DNA of 64,000 nucleotides, taken from Metaruminococcus_A gallistercoris (GTDB lineage: Bacteria > Bacillota > Clostridia > Oscillospirales > Ruminococcaceae). Made by a program: the position numbers and the translations under genes. This document shows positions 32,807-41,529 of the stretch, piece after piece; the first letter of the stretch is position 1, and each line of letters begins with the position of its first letter. The notes beneath the pieces were generated by a model. It was not told the origin of the DNA. It ran no database searches and saw only the letters and a list, made by a program, of their open reading frames with translations. Location of the stretch: the NCBI GenBank assembly GCA_904394975.1, contig CAJFNQ010000020.1:1-64000 (forward strand). The letters run 5' to 3'.

Positions 32807-33517
32807 ATGGGACAGAAAGTAAACCCACACGGTTTTAGAGTGGGCGTAATCAAAGACTGGGATTCCCGCTGGTTTGTGAACGATGCTGCTTTCGGCGATA
32901 CTCTCGTTGAGGATTACAAGGTCCGTAAGTATCTGAAGAAAAAACTGTACGCGGCAGGCGTTCCGCGCATCGAGATTGAGCGTGACGCCCTTCGAATTAG
33001 AATCCACATTCACTGTGCAAAACCGGGTCTGGTCATCGGCCGCGGCGGCGCTGAGATTGAGAAACTCCGTGCGGAGCTTCAGAAAATGCTCGGCAAAACC
33101 GTTCTCATCAACATTGTTGAGGTGAAACAGCCTGATCTGAACGCACAGCTCGTTGCAGAGAACATTGCTTCTCAGCTGGAGCGCAGAATTTCGTTCCGCC
33201 GTGCAATGAAACAGTGCATTGGCAGAACCATGAAATTGGGCGCAAAAGGTATTAAAACGACCGTTTCCGGCCGTCTCGGCGGCGCTGAAATCGCGCGTTC
33301 CGAAAGCTATCATGAGGGTACCATCCCTCTTCAGACCCTCCGTGCAGACATCGATTACGGTTTTGCTGAGGCAAACACCACCTACGGAAAAATCGGTGTA
33401 AAGACATGGATCTACAAAGGTGAAGTTCTGAAAGGCGACCTTGCTGCTTCTGCTTCCCGCAGAACCGAAAGAGAAAACAGCCGCAGAAGACCCCGCAGAG
33501 AAGGAGGTAGCAAGTAA
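32807..33517 (+). CDS. rpsC: Ribosomal protein S3
   Basis: 30S protein at the mRNA entry site with helicase function together with S4. The 236-residue protein begins GQKVNPHGFRVGVIKDWDSRW and has the KH motif VIGRGGAEIEKLR. The basic C-terminal tail is rich in Arg and Ser. Its stop overlaps the rplP ATG by one base. Confidence 0.98.
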   Translation: MGQKVNPHGFRVGVIKDWDSRWFVNDAAFGDTLVEDYKVRKYLKKKLYAAGVPRIEIERDALRIRIHIHCAKPGLVIGRGGAEIEKLRAELQKMLGKTVLINIVEVKQPDLNAQLVAENIASQLERRISFRRAMKQCIGRTMKLGAKGIKTTVSGRLGGAEIARSESYHEGTIPLQTLRADIDYGFAEANTTYGKIGVKTWIYKGEVLKGDLAASASRRTERENSRRRPRREGGSK

Positions 33518-33936
33518 TGCTGTTACCAAAGCGTGTTAAATACCGCCGCGTTCACAGAGGACGTATGACCGGTAAAGCCACCCGCGGCAATACCGTGACT
33601 TACGGCGAATATGGCTTGCAGGCACTGCAGCCGGCTTGGATTACCTCGAACCAGATTGAGGCGGCTCGTATCGCCATGACCCGTTACATCAAACGTGGCG
33701 GTCAGGTTTGGATCAAAATTTTCCCGGATAAACCGGTTACAGAGAAACCGGCTGAAACTCGAATGGGTTCCGGTAAAGGTTCTCCGGAGTACTGGGTAGC
33801 TGTTGTAAAACCGGGCAGAGTCCTGTTTGAGATCGCAGGCGTTCCGGAAGAGACTGCAAGAGAAGCTATGCGTCTTGCAATGCACAAGCTGCCGATCAAA
33901 TGTAAATTCGTATCTAAGACAGGCGGTGAGCAATAA
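33517..33936 (+). CDS. rplP: Ribosomal protein L16
   Basis: 50S protein that positions the A-site tRNA acceptor arm. The 139-residue protein begins LLPKRVKYRRVHRGRM and contains KPAETRMGSGKGSPEYWVAVVKPG. One-base overlaps (TAATG) link it to rpsC before and rpmC after, so the three genes are translated as a coupled set. Confidence 0.98.
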   Translation: MLLPKRVKYRRVHRGRMTGKATRGNTVTYGEYGLQALQPAWITSNQIEAARIAMTRYIKRGGQVWIKIFPDKPVTEKPAETRMGSGKGSPEYWVAVVKPGRVLFEIAGVPEETAREAMRLAMHKLPIKCKFVSKTGGEQ

Positions 33937-34142
33937 TGAAGGCATTAGAAATTCGTGATATGACACTTGCCGAGATGAATCAGAAGGTGAGCGATCTTAA
34001 AGCGGAGCTTTTCAATCTGCGCTTTCAGCTTGCAGTCAATCAGCTCGAGAATCCTCAGCGCATCAAGGCTGTTAAAAGAGACATTGCTCGCTTGAAAACA
34101 GTCATCCGCGAGCAGGAGCTCAAGGAAACCGCTGGTAAGTAA
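33936..34142 (+). CDS. rpmC: Ribosomal protein L29
   Basis: Small helical 50S protein beside L23 at the tunnel exit. The 68-residue protein has the pattern MTLAEMNQKVSDLKAELFNLRFQ and NPQRIKAVKRDIARLKTV. Coupled to rplP by a TAATG overlap. Confidence 0.97.
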   Translation: MKALEIRDMTLAEMNQKVSDLKAELFNLRFQLAVNQLENPQRIKAVKRDIARLKTVIREQELKETAGK

Positions 34143-34160
34143 GGAAGGGAGGATTAAGCT

Positions 34161-34418
34161 GTGAGTGAGAGAAACCTCAGAAAGACCAGAGTAGGTATGG
34201 TTGTCAGCAACAAAATGGACAAAACCGTTGTTGTTACCATTGCTGACAATGTAAAACATCCTCTTTATAAAAAGATCATCAAACGCACCGTTAAGCTTAA
34301 AGCCCATGATGAAGGCAATGCCTGCAACATCGGCGACAAGGTGTTGGTTATGGAAACCCGTCCTTTGTCCAAAGACAAGAGATGGAGAGTTGTAGAAATC
34401 ATTGAAAAGGCGAAATAA
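34161..34418 (+). CDS. rpsQ: Ribosomal protein S17
   Basis: 30S assembly protein with an OB fold. The 85-residue protein shows RKTRVGMVVSNKMDKTVVV and the ending KDKRWRVVEIIEK. It starts at GTG 34161 after AGGGAGG. Between rpmC and rplN. Confidence 0.97.
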   Translation: MSERNLRKTRVGMVVSNKMDKTVVVTIADNVKHPLYKKIIKRTVKLKAHDEGNACNIGDKVLVMETRPLSKDKRWRVVEIIEKAK

Positions 34419-34446
34419 TTAGCGCCGAATAAAGGAGGCTTGCACT

Positions 34447-34815
34447 GTGATACAGATGCAGAGTTACCTGAAGGTTGCCGACAACACCGGTGCGAAAGAA
34501 TTAATGTGCATCCGTGTGTTGGGTGGTTCCCGCAGAAGGTATGCGAATATCGGCGACGTGGTCGTTGCTTCGGTCAAAAAAGCAACACCCGGCGGCGTTG
34601 TAAAAAAAGGCGATGTTGTGAAAGCTGTTATCGTTCGTTCCGCGAAAGGCGTTCGCCGTGACGACGGAACCTACATCCGTTTCGACGAGAATGCAGCAGT
34701 CATCATCCGTGAAGACAAAAACCCGAGAGGTACCCGTATTTTTGGGCCTGTCGCCAGAGAGCTCCGCGAGAAAGAGTATTTGAAGATCCTTTCCCTCGCG
34801 CCGGAAGTTCTTTAA
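34447..34815 (+). CDS. rplN: Ribosomal protein L14
   Basis: 50S protein at the subunit interface, bound by the silencing factor RsfS. The 122-residue protein begins MIQMQSYLKVADNTGAKELMC and ends EYLKILSLAPEVL. Start is GTG 34447 after AAAGGAGG. It opens the spc part of the cluster. Confidence 0.98.
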   Translation: MIQMQSYLKVADNTGAKELMCIRVLGGSRRRYANIGDVVVASVKKATPGGVVKKGDVVKAVIVRSAKGVRRDDGTYIRFDENAAVIIREDKNPRGTRIFGPVARELREKEYLKILSLAPEVL

Positions 34816-34833
34816 TTGGAGGTGCACTTGAAA

Positions 34834-35151
34834 ATGAGTAAAGTACACGTAAAACGCGACGATACCGTTGTGATCCTCACCGGTAAAGACAAAGGCAAAC
34901 AGGGTAAAGTACTGGAAGTAAGCCCTTCTGAGCAGAAGGTCATTATCGAAGGCTGCAACATCGTCAGCAAACACGTAAAACCGAGAAGAATGGGCGAGAC
35001 CGGCGGTATTGTAAAAGCTGAGTCCCCGATCTATGCTTGCAAGGTGCAGGTTGTCTGCCCGAAATGCAAGAAGCCGACCAGAGTCGGCCATAAAGTTGCC
35101 GAAGACGGCAAAAAAGAGCGCTTGTGCAAAAAATGCGGCGCAACCTTTTAA
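34834..35151 (+). CDS. rplX: Ribosomal protein L24
   Basis: Early 50S assembly protein with a KOW motif (VVILTGKDKGKQGKVLEV). The C-terminal part has CxxC pairs (CPKCKKPTRVG and LCKKCGATF) found in many Firmicute L24 proteins. Length 105 residues from ATG 34834; an ATG six codons earlier overlaps the GGAGGTG ribosome site. Confidence 0.97.
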   Translation: MSKVHVKRDDTVVILTGKDKGKQGKVLEVSPSEQKVIIEGCNIVSKHVKPRRMGETGGIVKAESPIYACKVQVVCPKCKKPTRVGHKVAEDGKKERLCKKCGATF

Positions 35152-35167
35152 GTGAGGAGGAAACATC

Positions 35168-35707
35168 ATGGCAAGATTGAAAGATGCTTATGTAAATGAC
35201 ATTGCACCTGCAATGATGAAAAAATTTGGTTACAAAAGCGTCATGCAGATCCCGAAGCTTGAAAAGGTTGTAATCAACGTTGGCTGCGGCGAAGCACGCG
35301 ACAATCAGAAAATGATCGACGCGATCGTCAGCGACCTGGCTGCAATCACCGGTCAGAAACCGGTTGTTTGCAAAGCGAAAAAATCTGTTGCAAACTTCAA
35401 GCTCCGTGAGGGCATGAACATCGGCGCGAAGGTCACCCTCCGTTCCGAAAAAATGTATGAGTTCGTTGACCGTCTGTTCAACGTTGCTCTTCCGCGTGTC
35501 AGAGACTTCCGCGGTATCAATCCGAACTCTTTCGACGGCCGAGGCAACTACAATATGGGCCTGAAAGAGCAGCTCATCTTCCCGGAGATCGATTATGATA
35601 AGATCGATAAAGTCCGCGGTATGGATATCTGCTTCGTGACGACAGCGAAAACCGACGAGGAAGCGCGTGAGCTGCTTACCCTGTTCGGCGCTCCGTTCGT
35701 GAAATAA
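35168..35707 (+). CDS. rplE: Ribosomal protein L5
   Basis: 50S protein that binds 5S rRNA and contacts the P-site tRNA. The 179-residue protein has IPKLEKVVINVGCGEA, the P-site loop region, and DFRGINPNSFDGRGNYNMGLKEQ. GTGAGGAGG precedes the ATG. Between rplX and rpsN. Confidence 0.98.
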   Translation: MARLKDAYVNDIAPAMMKKFGYKSVMQIPKLEKVVINVGCGEARDNQKMIDAIVSDLAAITGQKPVVCKAKKSVANFKLREGMNIGAKVTLRSEKMYEFVDRLFNVALPRVRDFRGINPNSFDGRGNYNMGLKEQLIFPEIDYDKIDKVRGMDICFVTTAKTDEEARELLTLFGAPFVK

Positions 35708-35722
35708 GGGAGGAAACGTTAC

Positions 35723-35908
35723 ATGGCGAAAAAGTCTATGATTGCAAAACAGCAGAGAGAGCCGAAGTTTTCCACCCGCGCCTACAACAGGTGCAAGATC
35801 TGCGGAAGACCGCACGCTTATCTGAGAAAATATGGCATCTGCCGTATCTGCTTTAGAGAGCTGGCTTACAAGGGCCAGATTCCGGGCGTGAAAAAGGCAA
35901 GCTGGTAA
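35723..35908 (+). CDS. rpsN: Ribosomal protein S14, zinc-binding type
   Basis: 30S head protein of the short C+ type. The 61-residue sequence has two CxxC pairs (CKICGRPHAYLRKYGICRIC) that bind zinc and ends GQIPGVKKASW. Firmicutes that carry the zinc type at this locus often keep a zinc-free paralogue elsewhere for zinc shortage; none is visible here. Confidence 0.98.
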   Translation: MAKKSMIAKQQREPKFSTRAYNRCKICGRPHAYLRKYGICRICFRELAYKGQIPGVKKASW

Positions 35909-35935
35909 GCTTTATAAGCAAAGGAGGTTAACGGC

Positions 35936-36334
35936 ATGCAAATCACCGATACTGTTGCTGATATGCTCACACGTATCAGAAATGCAAATACCGCGAAACA
36001 TGACACGGTGGATGTACCCGCATCCAACATGAAGAAGGCAATCGCCCAGATTCTTGTTGACGAGGGTTATGTGAAAAGCTTCCAGGTCATCGATGACGGG
36101 AAGCAGGGCATCATCCGTATTACTTTGAAATACGGTGCGAACAAGTCCAAAGTGATCACAGGTTTGCGCAGAGTTTCCAAACCGGGCCTGCGTATTTATA
36201 CAAATGTTGAGGATATGCCGAAGGTTATGAAAGGTCTTGGCGTGGCGATCCTGTCCACTTCCAAAGGCATCATGACCGATAAAGCGGCTCGCAAAGCCAA
36301 CGTTGGCGGCGAAGTCCTGGCATTTATCTGGTAA
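35936..36334 (+). CDS. rpsH: Ribosomal protein S8
   Basis: 30S central-domain assembly protein; in E. coli it represses the spc operon. The 132-residue protein begins DTVADMLTRIRNANTAKHD and ends with the RNA-binding STSKGIMTDKAARKANVGGEVLAFIW. GGAGG precedes the ATG. Between rpsN and rplF. Confidence 0.98.
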   Translation: MQITDTVADMLTRIRNANTAKHDTVDVPASNMKKAIAQILVDEGYVKSFQVIDDGKQGIIRITLKYGANKSKVITGLRRVSKPGLRIYTNVEDMPKVMKGLGVAILSTSKGIMTDKAARKANVGGEVLAFIW

Positions 36335-36352
36335 AAAGGAGGTAAGCGTCGA

Positions 36353-36898
36353 ATGTCACGTATTGGAAGAAAACCAATCGATGTTCCCTCCGGTGTAGAC
36401 GTAAAAATCAGTGGTAATCACATCACTGTGAAAGGTCCTAAGGGAACACTGGAAAGAGATTTCCATCAAGATATGTCTGTCGCTTTGGAAGGCAGCGAGA
36501 TCATTGTATCCCGCCCGAGCGAAGACAAGGCACACAAAAGCCTGCACGGCCTCACCCGCACCCTGATCGCCAACATGGTGGAAGGCGTTACAAACGGCTT
36601 CTCCAAAGAGCTGGAGATCAACGGCGTTGGTTACCGTGCTGCAAAACAGGGCAAAGATCTTGTTATGAACCTGGGCTTTTCCCATCAGGTCATCTGCCCG
36701 GAGATCGACGGGATCAGCATTGACGTCCCGAACCCGAACCGGATCGTAATTTCCGGCCCGGACAAACAGAAAGTCGGCCAGTTTGCTGCTGAAGTTCGCG
36801 AAAAACGTCCGCCGGAGCCGTATAAAGGCAAAGGTATCAAGTACGTTGACGAACACATTCAGCGTAAAGAAGGTAAAGCCGGTAAGGGCAAGAAGTAA
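36353..36898 (+). CDS. rplF: Ribosomal protein L6
   Basis: 50S protein near the sarcin-ricin loop, involved in late assembly. The 181-residue protein opens SRIGRKPIDVPSGV and carries the C-terminal hallmark RPPEPYKGKGIKY. AAGGAGG precedes the ATG. rplR follows after 19 bp. Confidence 0.98.
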   Translation: MSRIGRKPIDVPSGVDVKISGNHITVKGPKGTLERDFHQDMSVALEGSEIIVSRPSEDKAHKSLHGLTRTLIANMVEGVTNGFSKELEINGVGYRAAKQGKDLVMNLGFSHQVICPEIDGISIDVPNPNRIVISGPDKQKVGQFAAEVREKRPPEPYKGKGIKYVDEHIQRKEGKAGKGKK

Positions 36899-36917
36899 TT
36901 AAAGGAGTTGACAAGAA

Positions 36918-37277
36918 ATGGTGAAAAAGACTGCTGGAACTGATTCCAGAATCAAGAGACACCGCAGAGTCCGTGCCAAGATCAGCGGTACACCTCAGCG
37001 TCCACGCCTTAATGTATTCCGCTCCTCCAAGAACATCTATGCACAGATCATTGATGATATCAACGGCGTTACTCTTGTTGCGGCTTCGTCGATTGAAAAA
37101 GGTTTTGAAGGAAGCGGCTCCAACAAGGATGGCGCTCGTAAAGTAGGCCAGATGGTTGCGAAAAAAGCCCTGGAGAAAGGGATCGAAGAGGTTGTTTTTG
37201 ACCGCGGCGGTTACCTTTACCACGGTCGTATCCAGGAGTTGGCTGAGGGAGCCCGCGAATGCGGCCTCAAATTTTAA
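36918..37277 (+). CDS. rplR: Ribosomal protein L18
   Basis: 50S protein that binds 5S rRNA with L5. The 119-residue protein shows RHRRVRAKISGTPQRPRLNVFRS and ends FDRGGYLYHGRIQELAEGARECGLKF. TTAAAGGAG precedes the ATG. rpsE follows after 14 bp. Confidence 0.98.
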   Translation: MVKKTAGTDSRIKRHRRVRAKISGTPQRPRLNVFRSSKNIYAQIIDDINGVTLVAASSIEKGFEGSGSNKDGARKVGQMVAKKALEKGIEEVVFDRGGYLYHGRIQELAEGARECGLKF

Positions 37278-37291
37278 GAGGAGGTATTCAT

Positions 37292-37792
37292 TTGGCTATT
37301 ATAGATGCTAACGCATATGATTTGAAAGAAAAAGTGGTTGCAATCAACCGCGTTTCCAAAACCGTAAAGGGCGGTCGTATCTTCAAGTTCGCTGCACTCG
37401 TTGTTGTTGGCGACGGTAACGACATCGTCGGTTTTGGTCTTGGTAAATCCGGCGAGGTTCCGGATGCGATCCGCAAGGGTATTGAAGACGCGAAAAAGAA
37501 CCTGATGAAGATCTCCATTCGCGGAACCACCATTCCGCACGAAGTGATCGGTCGTTTTGGCGCAGCTCGCGTTTTGATGAATCCTGCTCCGGAAGGTACC
37601 GGCGTTATCGCTGGCGGTCCGGTTCGTGCGGTTATCGAAGTAACCGGCATTAAGGACATTCGTACAAAAGCTCTGCGTTCCAATAACCCCTGCAATGTCG
37701 TAAGAGCGACCATTGAAGGCCTTGCTTCTCTCCGCACTGCTGAGCAGATGGCAGAAATCAGAGGCAAGTCTGTGAAAGAAATCATTGGATAA
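37292..37792 (+). CDS. rpsE: Ribosomal protein S5
   Basis: 30S protein of the decoding region; mutations in its loop give spectinomycin resistance in other bacteria. The 166-residue protein has LKEKVVAINRVSKTVKGGR and NPAPEGTGVIAGGPVRAV. Start is TTG 37292 after AAGAGGAGG; the longer in-frame extension lies inside rplR and has no ribosome site. Confidence 0.97.
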   Translation: MAIIDANAYDLKEKVVAINRVSKTVKGGRIFKFAALVVVGDGNDIVGFGLGKSGEVPDAIRKGIEDAKKNLMKISIRGTTIPHEVIGRFGAARVLMNPAPEGTGVIAGGPVRAVIEVTGIKDIRTKALRSNNPCNVVRATIEGLASLRTAEQMAEIRGKSVKEIIG

Positions 37793-37806
37793 GGGAGGAT
37801 TCACTC

Positions 37807-37992
37807 ATGGCAGATAAAATGTTGAATGTAAAGCTCGTGAGAAGTCTTTCCGGCAGAAAAGAAGATCAGATTGCAACGGCAAAATCCATGGGTCTGAAAA
37901 AGATCGGTGACGTTTCCGCGCAGCCTGATAACGATGCAACCAAAGGAAAGATTGCTAAAATCTCTCACCTCGTAGAGGTTGTAGAAGGCTGA
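37807..37992 (+). CDS. rpmD: Ribosomal protein L30
   Basis: Small 50S protein. The 61-residue sequence (LNVKLVRSLSGRKEDQIATAKSMGLKK in two parts, then ISHLVEVVEG) fits the bacterial short form. AAGGGAGG precedes the ATG. The 65-bp gap to rplO holds two hairpins. Confidence 0.96.
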   Translation: MADKMLNVKLVRSLSGRKEDQIATAKSMGLKKIGDVSAQPDNDATKGKIAKISHLVEVVEG

Positions 37993-38057
37993 TTGTTCTT
38001 TTCGGAACAACGCTTAAAGCATTTGCCGCCTGAAGAGGCGGCGGAATGGAGGTTAAG
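37993..38057 (+). other. Intra-operon hairpins between rpmD and rplO
   Basis: TTGTTC/GAACAA near 37994-38010 and the GC-rich GCCGCC (38025-38030)/GGCGGC (38037-38042) form two small stem-loops directly before the rplO ribosome site. Neither is followed by a T run, so they are not terminators. They might affect rplO translation or mRNA processing. Confidence 0.4.
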
Positions 38058-38501
38058 ATGAAACTGCATGAGTTGACTCCGGCGGTTGGTTCCAATCACG
38101 ACGCGAAACGTAAAGGACGCGGCGCTGGTTCCGGAAACGGCAAAACAGCCGGAAAAGGTCATAAAGGACAGAACGCCCGTTCGGGCGGCGGTGTACGTCC
38201 TGGTTTTGAAGGCGGTCAGATGCCGCTTCAGAGACGTATCCCGAAAAGAGGTTTCAACAACATTTTCGCAACCCGTTATGCTACGGTAAATGTTGCTGAC
38301 CTCAACTCCAAGTTTGAAGACGGCGCGGTTGTTGATACCGAGGCTTTGAAAGCTGCCGGTCTGGTTCGCAAAGAGCTTGACGGCGTTAAAGTTCTTGGCA
38401 ACGGCGAGCTTTCCAAGAAGCTGACCGTAAAAGCTGCCGCATTCTCTGCAAGCGCAAAAGAGAAGATCGAAAAAGCAGGCGGAGCGGCTGAAGTTCTTTA
38501 A
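38058..38501 (+). CDS. rplO: Ribosomal protein L15
   Basis: 50S assembly protein. The 147-residue protein begins MKLHELTPAVGSNHDAKRKGRG with the glycine-rich basic region (AGSGNGKTAGKGHKGQNAR) and FEGGQMPLQRRIPKRGF. ATG 38058 follows GGAGG; an ATG four codons earlier is part of that site. secY follows after 46 bp. Confidence 0.98.
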   Translation: MKLHELTPAVGSNHDAKRKGRGAGSGNGKTAGKGHKGQNARSGGGVRPGFEGGQMPLQRRIPKRGFNNIFATRYATVNVADLNSKFEDGAVVDTEALKAAGLVRKELDGVKVLGNGELSKKLTVKAAAFSASAKEKIEKAGGAAEVL

Positions 38502-38547
38502 GCCGTTCCAAGTTTGACTGACGTTTTCAGACGAAATGGAGGAAGCA

Positions 38548-39846
38548 ATGTTTCAGACGATAAGAAATGCACTGGCAATTCCTGAAACAAGGAAAAAACT
38601 CCTGTATACCTTAATGATCATTGTTCTGTTCCGTATTGGCGCAGCGATTCCGGTTCCGTTTTTGGACCCGAGCGCGCTTAAGGCAATGGTCGAATCCAGC
38701 GGTGATTTTCTTGGGTATTTTGATATTATGACAGGTGGTTCGTTTGCCAACGCCACTCTGTTTGCGATGTCGATTACCCCGTATATCAACGCTTCCATTA
38801 TTGTACAGTTGCTGACGGTAGCAATCCGGCCGTTGGAACGGATGGCAAAAGAAGGCGAGACCGGCCGTAAAAAACTGGCTAAGATCACCCGCTATGTGAC
38901 TTTCGGAATTGCCCTTTTAATGGCAATCGCTTATTATTTCCTGGCACGTAGTTCCGGTGCGCTTACCGAAACTTACATGGTCGGCAAAACTGGCTTTTTC
39001 GTTGCTTGTGTCATTGTTGTAACTTTCGTAGCCGGTACGGCAGTAATTGTCTGGCTGGGTGAGCGCATCAATGAAAAGGGTATCGGAAACGGTATCTCCA
39101 TCATCCTGTTTGCCGGTATTATTTCCCGCGGACCTGCTATGATCGCTACGGCGGTTCAGTATTGGCAGTATGGTGAAAGCAACCCGATGTATTATTTCCT
39201 GATTCCGCTCATTGTAGTCATTTTTATTCTGATGATTGGTTTCATCGTTTTGATGACCAATGCGGAGCGCAGGATTCCGGTACAATACGCAAAACGCGTG
39301 GTTGGCCGGAAGATGTACGGCGGGCAGAGTTCGCATATTCCGATTAAGGTGAGCATGAGCGGCGTTATGCCGATCATCTTCGCGAGCTCCTTTATTTCCA
39401 TCCCGGGTACGATCGTTGCGTTCTGCAACCCGGAGCAGGGAAGCTTCTGGTGGCAGTTCGGGCAGTTGTTTAATTACACCAGCCTGTTCTATGGAGTTTT
39501 GTACTTCCTGTTGATCATAGGGTTTAACTACTTCTATGTCGCAATTCAGTATAATCCGGTGGAAATTGCCAATAATCTTCGCAAGAATAATGGTGCGATT
39601 CCGGGCATCCGTCCGGGTAAACCGACAAGCGATTTTATCTCCAAAGTACTTTCTAAAATCACCTTTGTTGGTGCTATTTTCCTTGGCATCATCGCAATTT
39701 TCCCAATCCTTTTCACCAACGTCAGTGGAATGAACGTCGCAATCGGCGGTACATCCATCCTGATTGTTGTTGGTGTGGCACTGGAAACCATGCGTACGCT
39801 TGAGTCTCAGATTACGATGAGACATCATAAGGGCTTTTTAGAGTAA
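38548..39846 (+). CDS. secY: Protein translocase channel SecY
   Basis: Central channel of the Sec translocon. The 432-residue protein has ten predicted membrane segments with the plug region after TM1 (PVPFLDPSALKAMVESSGDFLGYFDIMTGGSF in parts), SITPYINASIIVQLL, and the C-terminal cytoplasmic tail MRTLESQITMRHHKGFLE. ATG 38548 lies 5 bp after GGAGG; the upstream ATG at 38536 overlaps that site. adk follows after 12 bp, a standard arrangement. Confidence 0.97.
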   Translation: MFQTIRNALAIPETRKKLLYTLMIIVLFRIGAAIPVPFLDPSALKAMVESSGDFLGYFDIMTGGSFANATLFAMSITPYINASIIVQLLTVAIRPLERMAKEGETGRKKLAKITRYVTFGIALLMAIAYYFLARSSGALTETYMVGKTGFFVACVIVVTFVAGTAVIVWLGERINEKGIGNGISIILFAGIISRGPAMIATAVQYWQYGESNPMYYFLIPLIVVIFILMIGFIVLMTNAERRIPVQYAKRVVGRKMYGGQSSHIPIKVSMSGVMPIIFASSFISIPGTIVAFCNPEQGSFWWQFGQLFNYTSLFYGVLYFLLIIGFNYFYVAIQYNPVEIANNLRKNNGAIPGIRPGKPTSDFISKVLSKITFVGAIFLGIIAIFPILFTNVSGMNVAIGGTSILIVVGVALETMRTLESQITMRHHKGFLE

Positions 39847-39858
39847 TGGAGGGTTAAT

Positions 39859-40491
39859 ATGAACCTGATTTTCTTAGGAGCTCCCGGAGCTGGTAAGGGA
39901 ACACAAGCCGAGGTTGTTTCTGAACACCTTGGCATTCCCACCATTTCCACGGGCAATATCATTCGAGAAGCACTGAAGAATGGAACCGAGACCGGTTTGA
40001 AAGCAAAATCCTATATGGACGCAGGCAAATTGGTTCCGGATGAGATTGTAATCGCCATCATCAAAGAACGCCTCGCGCAGGATGACTGCAAGGGTGGATT
40101 TATTCTGGATGGTTTTCCTCGTACAGTTCCTCAGGCAGAAGCGCTTACACAGATGGGCGTTGAAATCGATCGCGTGATCGATATTGAAGTACCGGATGAA
40201 AAAATCATGGCTCGCCTTTCCGGCCGTCGTGTTTGTGAAGCGTGCGGCGCTTCCTACCATTTGGAATATAAGCCGATGAAAGTCGAAGGCGTATGTGATA
40301 AATGCGGTGGAAAAACCGTTCAGCGTAAAGACGACCATCCGGATACGGTGAAAGATCGTCTCCATGTTTATCATGAGCAGACAGAACCCTTGAAAGCTTA
40401 TTATGAAAAGCTTGGCAAGCTGGTCACCGTAATCGGTCAGGAAGAAGTAAAGGATACAACGGCACTGACCTTAAAAGCTGTGGAGGCTTAA
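39859..40491 (+). CDS. adk: Adenylate kinase, zinc-lid type
   Basis: Interconverts AMP, ADP and ATP. The 210-residue protein has the P-loop GAPGAGKGTQA, GFILDGFPRTVPQAE and a lid with two CxxC pairs (CEACG and CDKCG), the zinc-binding long form common in Firmicutes. ATGGAGGG precedes the ATG. map follows 2 bp after its stop. Confidence 0.98.
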   Translation: MNLIFLGAPGAGKGTQAEVVSEHLGIPTISTGNIIREALKNGTETGLKAKSYMDAGKLVPDEIVIAIIKERLAQDDCKGGFILDGFPRTVPQAEALTQMGVEIDRVIDIEVPDEKIMARLSGRRVCEACGASYHLEYKPMKVEGVCDKCGGKTVQRKDDHPDTVKDRLHVYHEQTEPLKAYYEKLGKLVTVIGQEEVKDTTALTLKAVEA

Positions 40492-40493
40492 AC

Positions 40494-41243
40494 ATGATTT
40501 CGCTGAAGACAGCTCATGAGCTGGAGCGTATGCAAAAGGCTTGCAGAATTTCCGCACAGGCTCTTAAAGTCGCGGAAGAACACATCAAGGCCGGCATGAG
40601 CACTTATGAGCTAGATATGATTCTCCGGGAATTTTATCGGTCTCAGGGGGCGAAGCCCTCGTTCCTGGGATATGGAGGATTTACGGGAAGCGCCTGTATT
40701 TCCATCAATGATGAAGTGATCCACGGTATCCCCAGTAAAACAAAAATTATCCGTGACGGTGATATTGTTAAGGTGGATACCGGCGCGTACATTGATGGAT
40801 TTCACGGCGACAATGCGGCTACTTTTGCGGTCGGCGAAGTGTCCGACGAAGCAAAGAAGCTGATGGACGTTACCGAACAGAGCCTTTATGAAGGCATTCG
40901 TATGGCGAAGGTGGGAAACCGCATTGGCGATATCTCCCACGCCATTGAAGAATATGTCACAAGCAGGGGATATGCAGTCGTAAAGAAGTTTGTCGGCCAT
41001 GGTGTCGGCCACGAACTGCATGAATCTCCGGAAGTTCCGAATTACGGGCACGCCGGGAAAGGTGTGCGCCTTGCAGCAGGAATGACGCTGGCGATCGAAC
41101 CGATGATCAACATCAAAGGGGAAGGCGTTAACGTGCTTGCGGATGGCTGGACGGTTAAAACGGCCTCAGGCAGTCTTTCGGCACATTTTGAACATACCAT
41201 CGCGATCACAAACAACGGTCCGGTTATCCTGACCAGAGCGTGA
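40494..41243 (+). CDS. map: Methionine aminopeptidase
   Basis: Removes the initiator methionine from new proteins. The 249-residue type I enzyme has metal ligands in VDTGAYIDGFHGDNAATF (two Asp), GHGVGHELHESP (His), TLAIEPM (Glu) and FEHTIAIT (Glu). It begins 2 bp after adk, indicating coupled translation. A KOW protein gene follows. Confidence 0.97.
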   Translation: MISLKTAHELERMQKACRISAQALKVAEEHIKAGMSTYELDMILREFYRSQGAKPSFLGYGGFTGSACISINDEVIHGIPSKTKIIRDGDIVKVDTGAYIDGFHGDNAATFAVGEVSDEAKKLMDVTEQSLYEGIRMAKVGNRIGDISHAIEEYVTSRGYAVVKKFVGHGVGHELHESPEVPNYGHAGKGVRLAAGMTLAIEPMINIKGEGVNVLADGWTVKTASGSLSAHFEHTIAITNNGPVILTRA

Positions 41244-41253
41244 GGTGGTTTTA

Positions 41254-41517
41254 ATGCAGCTGACGGAAGGCTCGGTGGTAAGATCCACAGCAGGCCACGA
41301 TGCAGGCATATATGGTGTGGTAATTGGGTTTGAGCGCGGCTGGCCGTTGACGGCGGACGGAAGGATCCATCGTCTGGAAAAGCCAAAGCGGAAAAACCCA
41401 AAACACCTGACTGTTTTGAACAGAACAGTTTGTTTAAGCGAAATACACAGCAATATGGCGCTCAGAAAGCTGTTATGGCCGTACCAGTACGGCGGTATGC
41501 AGCCTGAGTCAAGGTGA
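41254..41517 (+). CDS. KOW-domain RNA-binding protein
   Basis: Small basic protein of unknown function, often found between map and infA in Clostridia. The 87-residue sequence has an N-terminal KOW-like stretch (LTEGSVVRSTAGHDAGIYGVVIG in two parts) resembling L14e/L24-type RNA-binding folds, and a lysine/arginine-rich middle (EKPKRKNPKHL). ATG 41254 follows GAGGTGG by 5 bp; a GTG three codons earlier is inside that site. Its place in the ribosomal cluster suggests a role in translation or ribosome assembly. Confidence 0.8.
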   Translation: MQLTEGSVVRSTAGHDAGIYGVVIGFERGWPLTADGRIHRLEKPKRKNPKHLTVLNRTVCLSEIHSNMALRKLLWPYQYGGMQPESR

Positions 41518-41529
41518 GGAGGCATTCGC

